Positions 26,198-34,684 of a stretch of 34,684 nt of DNA are shown here, piece after piece; positions within the stretch are counted from its first letter, which is position 1, and each line of letters starts with the position of its first letter. Position numbers and translations under genes: made by a program. The notes under the pieces are model-generated. The model saw only the letters and a program-made list of their open reading frames with translations. It was not told the DNA's origin and did not search any database. The DNA lies in assembly GCA_029976005.1 (NCBI GenBank), contig JARKOQ010000268.1, positions 1-34,684 on the forward strand, read 5' to 3'. Origin of the DNA: Aggregatilineales bacterium (GTDB lineage: Bacteria; Chloroflexota; Anaerolineae; Aggregatilineales; Ch27).

Positions 26198-26226
26198 ATT
26201 CTACCGGATGGACCGCGCCGCCACAA
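26198..26226 (-). promoter_or_regulatory. Possible promoter of the zinc-finger/lspA operon
   Basis: TTGTGG (26221-26226) and TAGAAT (26198-26203) on the minus strand, spaced by 17 bases, about 66 bases before the start codon. The -35 half is weak. Confidence 0.45.
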
Positions 26227-26277
26227 CCCACGATCGAGGAGGCAAGCGGCAAGGCATAGCAGGGGTTGGACGAGAAG

Positions 26278-27468
26278 TCACGCCGGGAGGGTGAAGGCGA
26301 ACGTGCAGCCCTGGCCCGGCCCGGCGCTCTCCGCCCAGATGCGCCCGCCGTGCGCCTCGACGATGTAGCGGGCGATGGTCAGGCCGATCCCGCTGCCGCC
26401 GCTGGCCCGCGATCGGGAGCGATCCACCCGGTAGAAGCGCTGGAAGACGCGCTCCAGATCGGCGGCGGCCAGCCCAATCCCCGTATCCTGCACGGCAAAG
26501 CGGACGGCGTCTCTTTCTGGCCGGACGTGGAGAGTCACCTGCCCGCCTTCGGGCGTGTACTGGAGGGCGTTGCCCAGCAGGTTGAGCAGCACCTGGCGCA
26601 CCCGGTCGAAATCGGCCCGCACCTGGACCGGGTGGGCCGGCAGGTCGAGCGTCAGGCCGATCCCTCGCTCCTCAAATTGAGGCCGCAGCCAGTCGGCGGC
26701 GGCGGTCGCCAGGGCCAGGGCGTCTCGCGGCGCGATCTGAAGCTGGAGCTGCTCCGCCTCCGCGCGGGAAAGCTCCTGAAGGTCGTGCACCAGGCGCTCC
26801 AGGCGGCCGGCCTCGTGGTGGACAAGCTGGAAAATCTCCGGCGAGGGGGGCAGGATGCCGTCCTGCAAGCCTTCCATGTAGCCTCTGATGCTGGCCAGCG
26901 GCGTCTTCAGTTCGTGGCTGACATCCGCGATCAGGGCGCGGCGCATCGCTTCGACCTCGTCCAGGGAAGCCGCCATCTGGTTGAAGCTGCGGGTCAGCTC
27001 GGCCAGCTCGTCGTTGCCGTGGACGGCCAGCCGCTCCGCGTAGTGCCCGGCGGCGATCACCTGGCTGGCCCGGCCGACCTCCTGCAATGGGCGCAGGATC
27101 AGGCGGCCCACGTACCAGCTCGCCCCGGCGGCGACGATCAGGGCCGCCAGCCCGGCGGCCAGCAGCGCTTCCCCGACCGAGGCGCGGAATCCCTCAAGCA
27201 GCTCGTCGCCGTAGTCGGCCAGGAAGGTCTCCATAATCCCCATGCCGCGCCCGGACATCATCATGCCGCCGGCCGACTCCGCCTCCAGGGTGGGCGTTTC
27301 GTCACTGGCGCGCGATCGATCGTCCGCATGCCCGCCCCAATGCGGCATCCCCTCGACGTGCCCGGAGAAGGCCGCCGGGGCGATCAAGGCCGTCGCCGTT
27401 GCCATCAGGCCCAGCATGGCGGCGATCACGATCAAATAGGAGAGGAACAGCTTGTTACGCAGGCTCAT
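26278..27468 (-). CDS. Sensor histidine kinase with Met/His-rich sensor loop
   Basis: A 396-residue membrane kinase. Helices at about 8-31 and 97-120 enclose an extracytoplasmic loop of about 65 residues; a HAMP domain follows (about 121-173), then the dimerisation domain with phospho-acceptor His185 in [16 protein letters not shown], and the ATP-binding domain with N box [11 protein letters not shown] (296-306, Asn300), G1 DTGIGL (328-333) and G2 [10 protein letters not shown] (357-366). The sensor loop holds MPHWGGH and [13 protein letters not shown], unusually rich in Met and His, which suggests copper or silver binding; this is inference. The response regulator gene lies upstream on the same strand. 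Confidence 0.95.
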   Translation of the reverse strand: MSLRNKLFLSYLIVIAAMLGLMATATALIAPAAFSGHVEGMPHWGGHADDRSRASDETPTLEAESAGGMMMSGRGMGIMETFLADYGDELLEGFRASVGEALLAAGLAALIVAAGASWYVGRLILRPLQEVGRASQVIAAGHYAERLAVHGNDELAELTRSFNQMAASLDEVEAMRRALIADVSHELKTPLASIRGYMEGLQDGILPPSPEIFQLVHHEAGRLERLVHDLQELSRAEAEQLQLQIAPRDALALATAAADWLRPQFEERGIGLTLDLPAHPVQVRADFDRVRQVLLNLLGNALQYTPEGGQVTLHVRPERDAVRFAVQDTGIGLAAADLERVFQRFYRVDRSRSRASGGSGIGLTIARYIVEAHGGRIWAESAGPGQGCTFAFTLPA

Positions 27469-27473
27469 GATTC

Positions 27474-27560
27474 GCGATCAGCTTTCAGCAGCCAGCCATC
27501 AGCCCTTGAGCGTTCGCCACTGGTTTTTGCTGATGGCTGACCGCTGACGGCTGATTGCTT
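27474..27560. repeat. Repeat between kinase and regulator genes
   Basis: CAGCTTTCAGCAGCCAGCCATCAGCC at one end and GCTGATGGCTGACCGCTGAC at the other face each other and can pair, with about 25 bases between them. Related AGCTA/TCAGC stretches lie at 15771-15787 and 33893-33930. It fills almost all of the 96-base gap inside the two-component operon. Confidence 0.55.
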
Positions 27561-27564
27561 TTTC

Positions 27565-28254
27565 TCACGCCGGATCGTCCTGGAATTTATAGCCGACCCC
27601 GCGCACGGTCAGCACGTGGACGGGGTTGGCCGGGTCAACTTCCAGCTTTTGCCGGATATGGCCGATGTGAACGTCCACCACGCGCGGGTCGCCGTAAAAA
27701 TCGTAGCCCCACACCCGCTCCAGAAGCTGCTCGCGGCTGAGAACCATCCCAGCGTAGCTCGCCAGAGTGCGCAGCAGCCTGAATTCCAGGGCGGTCAGGT
27801 CGATCACCGTGCCATCGCGCGTGACTTCGAAGCGCTGGGGATCGAGGGAGATGTGGGCGAAGGCCAGCGGCGCGTCCAGCTCACCCGTGCCGCCGCGCCC
27901 GCGCCGCAGGATCGCCTTGACCCGCGCCACCAGCTCGCGCGGGCTGAAGGGCTTGGTCAGGTAGTCGTCCGCCCCGGCCAGCAGACCGAGCACGCGGTCG
28001 GCTTCCTCCGAGCGCGCGGTCAGGAGCAGGACGTACACCTCGGACTCGCGCCGAAGCTGCTGGAGCAGCTCCAGCCCGTCCAGGCCGGGCAGCATCACGT
28101 CCAGCACGATCAGGTCAGGCCGGTAGCGGCGGAAGGCCGCCAGCCCGGCCGGGCCGTCGGCCGCGACGTGCACGGTATACCCGCCGGCCTCCAGGTAGGC
28201 CTGGGCCAGGGTCCGGATCGGTTCTTCGTCGTCGACGACGAGGATGGAGGGCAT
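27565..28254 (-). CDS. OmpR/PhoB family response regulator
   Basis: A 229-residue two-domain regulator. The receiver (1-118) has the acidic pocket Asp8/Asp9, phospho-acceptor Asp52 in VLDVMLPG, Thr79 and Lys101 in TKPF. The C-terminal winged helix (about 128-226) shows ALEFRLLRTLASYAGMVLSR, the recognition-helix region DPRVVDVHIGHIRQKL and RGVGYKF, standard for the OmpR/PhoB group. It is the likely partner of the kinase that follows 96 bases downstream and acts as a DNA-binding transcription factor. The ribosome binding site is weak (GAGAA) and no promoter was recognised. No target gene such as a metal exporter is adjacent. Confidence 0.96.
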   Translation of the reverse strand: MPSILVVDDEEPIRTLAQAYLEAGGYTVHVAADGPAGLAAFRRYRPDLIVLDVMLPGLDGLELLQQLRRESEVYVLLLTARSEEADRVLGLLAGADDYLTKPFSPRELVARVKAILRRGRGGTGELDAPLAFAHISLDPQRFEVTRDGTVIDLTALEFRLLRTLASYAGMVLSREQLLERVWGYDFYGDPRVVDVHIGHIRQKLEVDPANPVHVLTVRGVGYKFQDDPA

Positions 28255-28350
28255 ACGCAGTTCTCAGTTTTTGGGCATTGAGTTTTGCTCGACCGTCAAC
28301 GCCACCATACCATGCCAGGGAGGGTAGCGGCAAGAATCTGGATAGGACTT

Positions 28351-28416
28351 ACGCGGTTGAGTTCGGGAACAAGGGCTTAAGCCCCCTGTTCAAGCACAAA
28401 TTGGGTTCAACCGCGT
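28351..28416. repeat. Nested inverted repeat with GGGCTTAAGCCC core
   Basis: Outer arms ACGCGGTTGA (28351-28360) and TCAACCGCGT (28407-28416) match perfectly; inside lie arms GAACA/TGTTC (28367-28391) around a GGGCTTAAGCCC core. The inner part is an imperfect copy of the palindrome at 31920-31943. It lies between the response regulator start and the end of the unknown gene at 28516. Confidence 0.7.
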
Positions 28417-28515
28417 AACTTCTATCTGGAGATTCAGGCATGGGGCGCGGAGGGAAAAGCCCCTTTGCAGGCGTACAGAGGGAGCGGCGAACGGCTGTCG
28501 CACGAACGCTTGTGG

Positions 28516-29025
28516 TCAGAAATCCCACCCGGCGACCGGGTCGAAGCGGGGCATGTCCTGGGGACCGGGAAACTCGCCTGGTTCCTCCGGCCCGTTTTTG
28601 CGGGCTAGTGAGCCAAGCCAACGCGCCATGGACGGCGTTTGCCCGCCGTGCTGCGGCGCCCACTTGAACCACCAGCGCTGCAATCGCAGGTCCGGCTCGT
28701 TCCACATGTCTCCCACGCGGTGAGCCGCGTGCGCGAGGACCGTGAATGAGCCTTTCAGGTAAAACTGGTTCGATGTCAGGATGGCTGGATTCTCAGGCGT
28801 GACCATCTGGACAATCCAAAAATCGCCGAAATCATCGCCACCGTCGCCACCGCCTGCCCAAAAGGTGAGCAGGGTTCCGGGCGGGACCCTGGTTCGACCG
28901 ACGATTGGGAAGGTGTCTGGGTGCGCCACTTCCAGGCGGCACCCATGCAGGAGGGCTTTCATCCAGAACGGCGAGCTTGCGTGGCGGCCTATGGCGGCCT
29001 CGATCAGGAGCAAATCGGTCGACAT
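28516..29025 (-). CDS. Protein of unknown function
   Basis: A 169-residue protein that I cannot assign. It has no signal peptide or membrane helix and no clear catalytic motif; it is rich in Trp, Gly and Pro, with RVPPGTLLTFWAGGGDGGDD, NQFYLKGSFTVLAHAAHRVG and RWWFKWAPQHGG as notable stretches. The start at 29025 (MSTDLLLIEA) has CGGAAGAA upstream; the frame is open 35 codons further with Cys/Arg-rich, unlikely sequence. It stands alone between two repeat elements (28351-28416 and 29161-29264) and its base composition is less GC-rich than that of its neighbours, so acquisition by transfer is possible. That it is a real gene is likely, not certain. Confidence 0.6.
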   Translation of the reverse strand: MSTDLLLIEAAIGRHASSPFWMKALLHGCRLEVAHPDTFPIVGRTRVPPGTLLTFWAGGGDGGDDFGDFWIVQMVTPENPAILTSNQFYLKGSFTVLAHAAHRVGDMWNEPDLRLQRWWFKWAPQHGGQTPSMARWLGSLARKNGPEEPGEFPGPQDMPRFDPVAGWDF

Positions 29026-29160
29026 GGCGTTCTTCCGTCGGTAGCAGGGTCGGAACCGGACTGACACCAAGGTTATGACGGAACAGCACGGCGTGCAAGC
29101 GCGGACGGTTCGCCAGATTCGAGTGACCACCTGACCGGGGGAAGGTCAATGCCATGACAC

Positions 29161-29264
29161 ATGGGGCACGGATAACACGGATTCGGCACGGATTTTCACG
29201 GGATCAATCAATCTTTGTTTTATCCGTGGTCATCCGTGTCCTATCCGTGAAATCCGTGCCCCAT
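29161..29264. repeat. CACGGAT-type repeat forming a long inverted repeat
   Basis: Direct units (GGCACGGATAACACGGATTC) at 29161-29202 face inverted units (ATCCGTGTCCTATCCGTGAA) at 29220-29264. The outermost 13 bases, ATGGGGCACGGAT and ATCCGTGCCCCAT, are perfect inverted copies. It lies just after the citrate synthase stop (minus strand) and could end its transcript. Confidence 0.7.
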
Positions 29265-29286
29265 TCCTTTGCCCTAATGCTGCGAG

Positions 29287-30441
29287 CTAACCGCGTTGCT
29301 CGATCGGGATCACGCTCAGGCCCATCGGCCCGATGTACTCCGACTCGGGCCGGATCAGGCGGTTGTCTTCCCACTGCTCGATGATGTGGGCCGTCCAGCC
29401 GGCGATCCGGCTCAGGGCGAACAGCGGCGTGAACATGTCGGTCGGGATGCCCAGGGTGTAGAGCACGATCGCGCTGTAGTAGTCCACGTTCGGGTACAGG
29501 TTGCGTTCCACGAAATAGGCGTCGGCGCGAGTCAACTCTTCGATCTTGTAGGCGATGTCGAACCACAGGGTATTGCCGGACGACTGGGCCAGGGCGCGCG
29601 CGTCATCGCGCAGGATTCCGGCGCGCGGGTCAAGGGCCTTGTAGATGCGGTGGCCGATCCCGGCGAAGCGCCGTCCGGCGGCGCGGGCCTGCTTGTACCA
29701 CTCCTCGACGCCCAGCCCGGAGTCTTCCACCTCGAAGAAGAGGCGCATGGCCTGCTCGTTCGCCCCGCCGTGCTTGGGGCCTTTGAGGGAGCCAATCGCC
29801 GCCACGATGGCCGAGTACATGTCGCCATCGGTGCTGGTGACCACGCGGGCGGTGAACGTGCTGGCGTTCATGCCGTGCTCGGTCAGCAGGATCAGGTAGC
29901 GGTCGATGGCCCGCACGGCCACCGGATCGGGTTCCTTGCCGTCGAGCATATACAGGAAGTTGCCGGCGATGCTCAGGTCCTCGCGCGGGCCGATCGGCTC
30001 CTTGCCCTCGCGGATGCGGCCCCAGGCGGCGATCATGGTGGGCATCCGGGCGGTCAGGGTCAGGGCCTTCTTGCGGTTGGCCGCCAGGCTGTTGTCCTCC
30101 GCCAGGGGGTCGTACATGCCGGCCAGGCTGACGATGGAGCGCAGGGCCGCCATCGGGTGAGTCTGGGTGGGCAGGCTCTTCATCAGACGGCACAACTCGG
30201 GCGGGAGCGCCATGTTCTCGGAGAGCTGGGTTTTGAAGGCATTCAGTTCGGCCTGCGTGGGCAGCCTGAGGTGCCAGAGGAGGTAGACAATCTCCTCGAA
30301 GGTGGCATTCAGGGCCAGGTCCTTGATGTCATAGCCGCTGTACGTCAGGCGGCCGATGTCACCCTCGACCTTGCTCAGCTTGGTGCTGGCAACCGTAATG
30401 CCATCGAGTCCTTTCGCGGGGATATTGGGCGAGGCAGTCAT
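29287..30441 (-). CDS. gltA: Citrate synthase
   Basis: A 384-residue citrate synthase, joining acetyl-CoA and oxaloacetate into citrate. Catalytic residues by comparison with the pig enzyme: His224 in PKHGGANEQA (His274), His264 in GIGHRIYK (His320) and Asp320 in NVDYYS (Asp375); His189 in LTEHGMNAS binds oxaloacetate. The length of about 380 fits the short, Gram-positive/archaeal type rather than the 430-residue NADH-regulated type. 2-Methylcitrate synthase is a close alternative. The ATG at 30441 follows AAAGGAGC; the frame upstream is open but crosses the promoter. It is divergent from the succinate dehydrogenase genes, the next TCA-cycle enzyme set in the window. Confidence 0.93.
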   Translation of the reverse strand: MTASPNIPAKGLDGITVASTKLSKVEGDIGRLTYSGYDIKDLALNATFEEIVYLLWHLRLPTQAELNAFKTQLSENMALPPELCRLMKSLPTQTHPMAALRSIVSLAGMYDPLAEDNSLAANRKKALTLTARMPTMIAAWGRIREGKEPIGPREDLSIAGNFLYMLDGKEPDPVAVRAIDRYLILLTEHGMNASTFTARVVTSTDGDMYSAIVAAIGSLKGPKHGGANEQAMRLFFEVEDSGLGVEEWYKQARAAGRRFAGIGHRIYKALDPRAGILRDDARALAQSSGNTLWFDIAYKIEELTRADAYFVERNLYPNVDYYSAIVLYTLGIPTDMFTPLFALSRIAGWTAHIIEQWEDNRLIRPESEYIGPMGLSVIPIEQRG

Positions 30442-30522
30442 GCGTATGCAGCTCCTTTGGGGTCGACCAACAAGATGGTTTTGGTGGCGGCTCGCGCCAG
30501 AAGGCACAAAAAGGTTAATCGT

Positions 30523-30550
30523 ATAATATAGATACGATATTATCGCACAA
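30523..30550 (-). promoter_or_regulatory. Probable promoter of citrate synthase
   Basis: TTGTGC (30545-30550) and TATTAT (30523-30528) on the minus strand, spaced by 16 bases, in a markedly AT-rich island (30512-30546). Just upstream, the palindrome GAGGAATTCCTC (30564-30575) and a second GGAATT half-site could be an operator. Confidence 0.5.
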
Positions 30551-30754
30551 AGTCGCAATTTTCGAGGAATTCCTCCTAGGAATTGGGAACATTCGTACAA
30601 ACGCAAACTGAACCGCCCAGACGCCGGGCGGCAGCCAGCGCATGAGCAGTTCCACGGCGAACCGCCCTCAGCATGCCGCGATTGCCCCGTCCCATGCATT
30701 GGGTCGGCGTGTCGCTTTTGCCCAAGTGGATGCACAACATCGCCAATCGTCTAT

Positions 30755-30784
30755 TTGGGTCTTTTTCACAGGAAAGGCTATAAT
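30755..30784 (+). promoter_or_regulatory. Probable promoter of the succinate dehydrogenase operon
   Basis: TTGGGT (30755-30760) and a perfect TATAAT (30779-30784), spaced by 18 bases. Transcription near 30791 would give a leader of about 175 bases. The interval 30601-30632 before it holds a degenerate CGCCA repeat; the rest of 30442-30965 shows no gene. Confidence 0.6.
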
Positions 30785-30965
30785 GCGCGTCACCAGATCG
30801 CCCACCGGCCACCCGATGCGGCGATCCCGTCCGGGCGTGGTTTGCGTCGCCGCCGGAATCCGATTCCAGACCGCCCACGCCGGACGCTTGCCTGCTCAGG
30901 CCAACCTTGCTCGGCCTACCCTGCACTTCAAACCCCATACGTCTGAGTCAGTGAGGAGTTTGCGG

Positions 30966-31886
30966 ATGGCAACCCTTGTGACAACCATCTCCGAGACCCT
31001 GCGCTACCGCGGGAAGATCGGCCAGTGGAGCTGGGTGCTGCACCGGATTGGCGGTCTGGGCACCCTGCTCTTTCTGGTGATCCACGTTATCGACACGAGT
31101 TGGGTGTACTTCTTCCCGGAGCTGTACGAAGAAGCCATCAGGATTTATCAGACGCCGCTGTTCACGGTAGGCGAGTTCTTCCTGGTGGCCTGCGTGGTCT
31201 TTCACGCCTTCAACGGGGTGCGCATCGTCCTGTTCGACTTCAAGCCGGAGTGGTGGAAGCATCAGGCCGTGGCCGCCCAGATCGTCTTCCTGGCGACCTT
31301 CGTCGTGCTGGTGCCGGTCTTCATCCTGATGGGCCAGCACGTGGTCGAGTTCTACACCGGCCGCCCGTTCGATCTGGGACTGGAGGCGGTCATCACCAGG
31401 GTGGCGCTGCCCTTCGGCGGCGGGATGGCCGCGGCCCTGGTGGGCGGGGCGGTGCTGTCCGTCCTGGTCGGCGCGGTCACGGGCAACCGGGGCGCGGCCG
31501 GGCCGCAGCTCCGCCAGCGCAGCCGCTTCGACCAGCTCATGTGGACCTTCATGCGTCTGTCGGGCCTGCTGATCCTGCCCCTGGTTTTCGGCCACCTGGC
31601 GATCATGCACGTGATCGAGGGCGTCTTTGCCATCAACGCCAGCGGGGCGGCGGCGGATTTCGTGGCCGCGCGCTGGGCCTTCCTGTTCTGGCGCGTCTAC
31701 GACGCGGGGCTGCTGGCCCTGGCCCTGATCCACGGTTTCAACGGCTTCCGCCACGTGGTCAACGACTATGCCACCCACCCGGCCATCCGGCGCGGCCTGA
31801 ACTGGGCGATCTGGCTGGGCTGCCTGGGCGTGATTATCGTCGGCGCGGTGGCCCTGATCGGCGGCGTGCCGAACGCCATGCCCTGA
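30966..31886 (+). CDS. sdhC: Succinate dehydrogenase membrane anchor, fused SdhC-SdhD
   Basis: A 306-residue anchor that carries both cytochrome b subunits in one chain. The first half is SdhC-like: SWVLHRIGGLGTLLFLVIH (22-40) and the haem-ligand motif HAFNGVRIVLFD (His80). The second half is SdhD-like: FDQLMWTFMRLSGLLILP (188-205), GHLAIMHV and HGFNGFRHVVNDY (His256). Helices are predicted at about 28-46, 68-92, 103-123, then a separate one at about 151-171, and 192-216, 237-258, 281-301. The two His correspond to E. coli SdhC His84 and SdhD His71, which hold haem b. GAGGAG precedes the ATG at 30966. sdhA and sdhB follow, and no separate sdhD exists nearby. Confidence 0.9.
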   Translation: MATLVTTISETLRYRGKIGQWSWVLHRIGGLGTLLFLVIHVIDTSWVYFFPELYEEAIRIYQTPLFTVGEFFLVACVVFHAFNGVRIVLFDFKPEWWKHQAVAAQIVFLATFVVLVPVFILMGQHVVEFYTGRPFDLGLEAVITRVALPFGGGMAAALVGGAVLSVLVGAVTGNRGAAGPQLRQRSRFDQLMWTFMRLSGLLILPLVFGHLAIMHVIEGVFAINASGAAADFVAARWAFLFWRVYDAGLLALALIHGFNGFRHVVNDYATHPAIRRGLNWAIWLGCLGVIIVGAVALIGGVPNAMP

Positions 31887-31919
31887 TCGGCCGGGGCGAT
31901 ATGCACCCGCCTGCCTTTG

Positions 31920-31943
31920 AACAAGGGGCTTAAGCCCCTTGTT
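31920..31943. repeat. Perfect palindrome with GGGGCTTAAGCCCC core
   Basis: A 24-base perfect palindrome (AACAA arms around GGGGCTTAAGCCCC, ending TTGTT) between sdhCD and sdhA. An imperfect copy lies at 28367-28391. In the transcript it would form a hairpin inside the operon. Confidence 0.8.
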
Positions 31944-32027
31944 GGCGAGAAGCCACCTTATCAACAGAATCTACGGGTCGCCATGCGCCACCGGCGGATG
32001 GCCGGCCGCGGAAAGCAGAGTGCAACC

Positions 32028-33815
32028 ATGCAAACCCATACTTTTGATGTCATCGTGGTCGGGGCCGGCGGGGCGGGGCTGATGGCGGCCCTGTATGCCA
32101 GCCAGGGCGGGGCCAGGGTCGCCGTCGTCAGCAAGCTGTATCCCACCCGCAGCCACACCGGCACCGCCCAGGGCGGGATCGGCGCGGCGCTGGGCAACCT
32201 GGAAGAGGACCGCTGGGAGTGGCACGCCTTCGACACGGTCAAGGGCGGCGACTACCTGGCCGACCAGAACGCCGTCCGGGTGCTGGCCCAGGAAGCCGTC
32301 AGCGCCATCATCGAGCTGGAGCACATGGGCCTGCCCTTCGACCGCAACCCGGACGGCACGATCAGCCAGCGCCGCTTCGGAGGGCACACCAACAACCAGA
32401 CCAAGCAGCCGGTACGGCGGGCCTGCCACGCCGCCGACCGCACCGGGCACATGATCCTGCAAACCCTGTACCAGCAGGGCATCAAAAACAATATCCAGTT
32501 CTTCGACGAGTTCCACGCCGTCGACCAGCTCCTCAGCGCCGACGGGCGCGCGGCGGGGATCGTCGCCGTCCAGTTGGGCACCGGCGAGCTGCACGTCTTC
32601 CACAGCAAGGCCGTGATCTGGGCCACCGGCGGCTGGGGCCGGGTCTGGTCGGTGACCAGCAACGCTCACAGTCTGACCGGCGACGGCCCGGCGGTGCTCT
32701 TCCGGCGCGGCCTGCCCCTGGAGGACATGGAATTTTTCCAGTTCCATCCCACCGGCCTGTACGGCCTGGGCGTGCTGATCACCGAGGGTGTGCGCGGCGA
32801 GGGCGGTATCCTGCTCAACAGCCGCGGCGAGCGCTTCATGGAGCGCTACGCCCCGACGATCAAGGACCTGGCCAGCCGCGACGTGATCAGCCGGGCGATC
32901 TACCTGGAGATCAAGGAAGGGCGCGGCATCAAGGGCAAGCCCTACGTCCACCTGGACGTGACGCCCAAGACGGTCAACCGCTACCTGGCCGAGGCGGGCG
33001 ACAGCCGCCGCATCGACGGCGCGTACGTCCACGCCAAGCTGCCCGATATCATGGACTTCTGCAAGGTTTACGCCGGGGTCGATCCGGTCGAAGCGCCGAT
33101 CCCGGTCGCCCCGACCGCGCACTACGGCATGGGCGGCATCCCGACCAGCATCGACGCCGAAGTGCTGGCCGGCGCGGATGGCACGATCGTGCCCGGCCTG
33201 TACGCGGCGGGCGAGGTGGCCTGCGTCAGCGTTCACGGCGCCAACCGGCTGGGGACCAACAGCCTGACCGACCTGATCGTCTTCGGGCGGATCGCCGGGC
33301 GCAAGGCAGCCGAATATGCCCGCCAGGCCGATCTGCCCGCCCTGCCTGCCGACCCGGCCGGCCCGATCCAGGCCGAGCTGGCCCGCATCCGCGGCGGCAA
33401 GGGCAAAACACGCCCCGGCCAGCTCCGCCAGAAGATGCAGTCGCTGATGATGGATCACGTCGGCGTCTTCCGCACGGCGGCGGGCATGCAGCAGGCGGTC
33501 GATGGGCTGCGCGAATTGAAGGAGCGCTTCCAGACCGACCTGAGCATCGACGATCCCGGCCAGAAGTTCAACACCGACCTGCTGGAAGCCTGGGAACTGG
33601 GCGCGCTGCTGGACGTGGCGGAAGTGACCGCCCAGAGCGCCCTCAATCGCACCGAGAGCCGGGGCGGCCACAGCCGGGAGGACTTCCCCAAGCGCGACGA
33701 CCAGCAGTGGCTGGTCCACAGCTTCGCCCAGCAGAAAGACGGCGCGATTGTGCTGGATACCTCCCGCAAGGTCGACCTGTCGCTGGGCCACGAACCGAAA
33801 GAGCGCGTGTATTGA
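32028..33815 (+). CDS. sdhA: Succinate dehydrogenase flavoprotein subunit
   Basis: A 595-residue flavoprotein that oxidises succinate to fumarate. The FAD-binding [10 protein letters not shown] (12-21) is followed by [10 protein letters not shown] (41-50), where His43 should carry FAD covalently. Substrate-site residues are His240 in FHPTGLYG, the proton-relay Arg284 in LASRDVISR, a His in HYGMGGIPT and Arg in [10 protein letters not shown]. The C-terminal helical part with [13 protein letters not shown] and [19 protein letters not shown] is typical. The start at 32028 ([12 protein letters not shown]) gives the usual N terminus, though its ribosome binding site is weak; the in-frame ATGs at 31983 and 31998 would add Arg-rich residues without homology. 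It works with the fused anchor and SdhB at the membrane. Confidence 0.96.
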   Translation: MQTHTFDVIVVGAGGAGLMAALYASQGGARVAVVSKLYPTRSHTGTAQGGIGAALGNLEEDRWEWHAFDTVKGGDYLADQNAVRVLAQEAVSAIIELEHMGLPFDRNPDGTISQRRFGGHTNNQTKQPVRRACHAADRTGHMILQTLYQQGIKNNIQFFDEFHAVDQLLSADGRAAGIVAVQLGTGELHVFHSKAVIWATGGWGRVWSVTSNAHSLTGDGPAVLFRRGLPLEDMEFFQFHPTGLYGLGVLITEGVRGEGGILLNSRGERFMERYAPTIKDLASRDVISRAIYLEIKEGRGIKGKPYVHLDVTPKTVNRYLAEAGDSRRIDGAYVHAKLPDIMDFCKVYAGVDPVEAPIPVAPTAHYGMGGIPTSIDAEVLAGADGTIVPGLYAAGEVACVSVHGANRLGTNSLTDLIVFGRIAGRKAAEYARQADLPALPADPAGPIQAELARIRGGKGKTRPGQLRQKMQSLMMDHVGVFRTAAGMQQAVDGLRELKERFQTDLSIDDPGQKFNTDLLEAWELGALLDVAEVTAQSALNRTESRGGHSREDFPKRDDQQWLVHSFAQQKDGAIVLDTSRKVDLSLGHEPKERVY

Positions 33816-33983
33816 GGGTTGTACCGGGGGGGCGCGCCGATCCGGCGGCCCAAAGCGTGGGACTGTTCGAGACCAGACATGGCGACCGGCAATCAGCTTT
33901 TGTCTTTAGCCAACAGCTAAAGGCCAATAGCTAAAAGCCACCCGCCACCAACCATTGACCACGAACCAATAACCGAGGTGCCC
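33816..33983. repeat. Spacer between sdhA and sdhB with repeats
   Basis: No gene is visible. 33893-33930 holds AGCTA/TAGCC units (CAACAGCTAAAGGCCAATAG) like those at 27474-27560, and 33940-33974 a stretch reading CCACCAACCATTGACCACGA, the inverted relative of 3005-3043. GAGGTG at about 33975-33980 is the ribosome binding site of sdhB. Confidence 0.55.

Positions 33984-34684
<701 letters not shown>

Noticed and set aside
30642..30965. Upstream extension of the SdhC-SdhD frame by 108 codons
   Set aside because: The added part covers the TATAAT promoter and has no similarity to SdhC; the ATG at 30966 with GAGGAG is far better.

Overview
The window looks like a piece of chromosome from a high-GC, environmental, Chloroflexota-like bacterium (Anaerolineae the best guess; this is an inference from gene content and style, not a database result). 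Reasons: housekeeping genes with a di-derm-independent lipoprotein pathway, RsgA coupled to an RNHCP protein, a GAAC-N4-GTTC type of operator as in Gram-positive LexA sites, multihaem cytochromes, and intergenic spaces crowded with several short repeat families (CGCCA arrays, CACGGAT arrays, TGGCCTC arrays, GGGGCTTAAGCCCC palindromes). No tRNA, rRNA, CRISPR, transposase or phage gene was seen.

Layout. 98-2116: small plus-strand operon of membrane proteins (unknown protein, 73-residue membrane protein, LysE/RhtB exporter). 2508-6862: exported thermonuclease-like lipoprotein, S9 family peptidase, and a secreted protein built of three copies of one domain. 6972-8194 (minus): alpha/beta hydrolase and a cold-shock protein whose promoter, long leader with two hairpins and terminator can all be read. 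8592-10286: a promoter, a possible 9-codon leader peptide, several hairpins and a terminator in front of rsgA, which overlaps an RNHCP gene. 10518-13646 (minus): LacZ-type beta-galactosidase. 14208-15591: peptide deformylase and a UPF0173 metallo-hydrolase. 16172-20785: two large multihaem c-type cytochromes. 20877-23054 (minus): methyltransferase, and an unknown membrane protein with two LexA-like boxes in its promoter. 23370-24740: SDR oxidoreductase and a small lipoprotein. 24743-26132 (minus): TraR/DksA-type zinc-finger protein and two tandem, overlapping lspA genes. 26278-28254 (minus): response regulator and histidine kinase. 28516-29025 (minus): unknown protein. 29287-34684: citrate synthase (minus), facing away from sdhCD (fused)-sdhA-sdhB (plus), the last cut by the window end.

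How the genes fit together. Citrate synthase and succinate dehydrogenase form a TCA-cycle/quinone block. The cytochrome pair is the most unusual part: a nine-haem secreted cytochrome followed by a NapC/NirT-like membrane-anchored cytochrome that carries about 12 haem sites and four C-terminal repeats of a Planctomycete-type cytochrome domain; two of these repeats are a very recent in-frame duplication. Together they could carry electrons from the quinone pool outward. The other points of interest are the fused SdhC-SdhD anchor with an extra linking helix, the candidate attenuator before rsgA, the long cold-shock leader, and the double GAAC-N4-GTTC operator.
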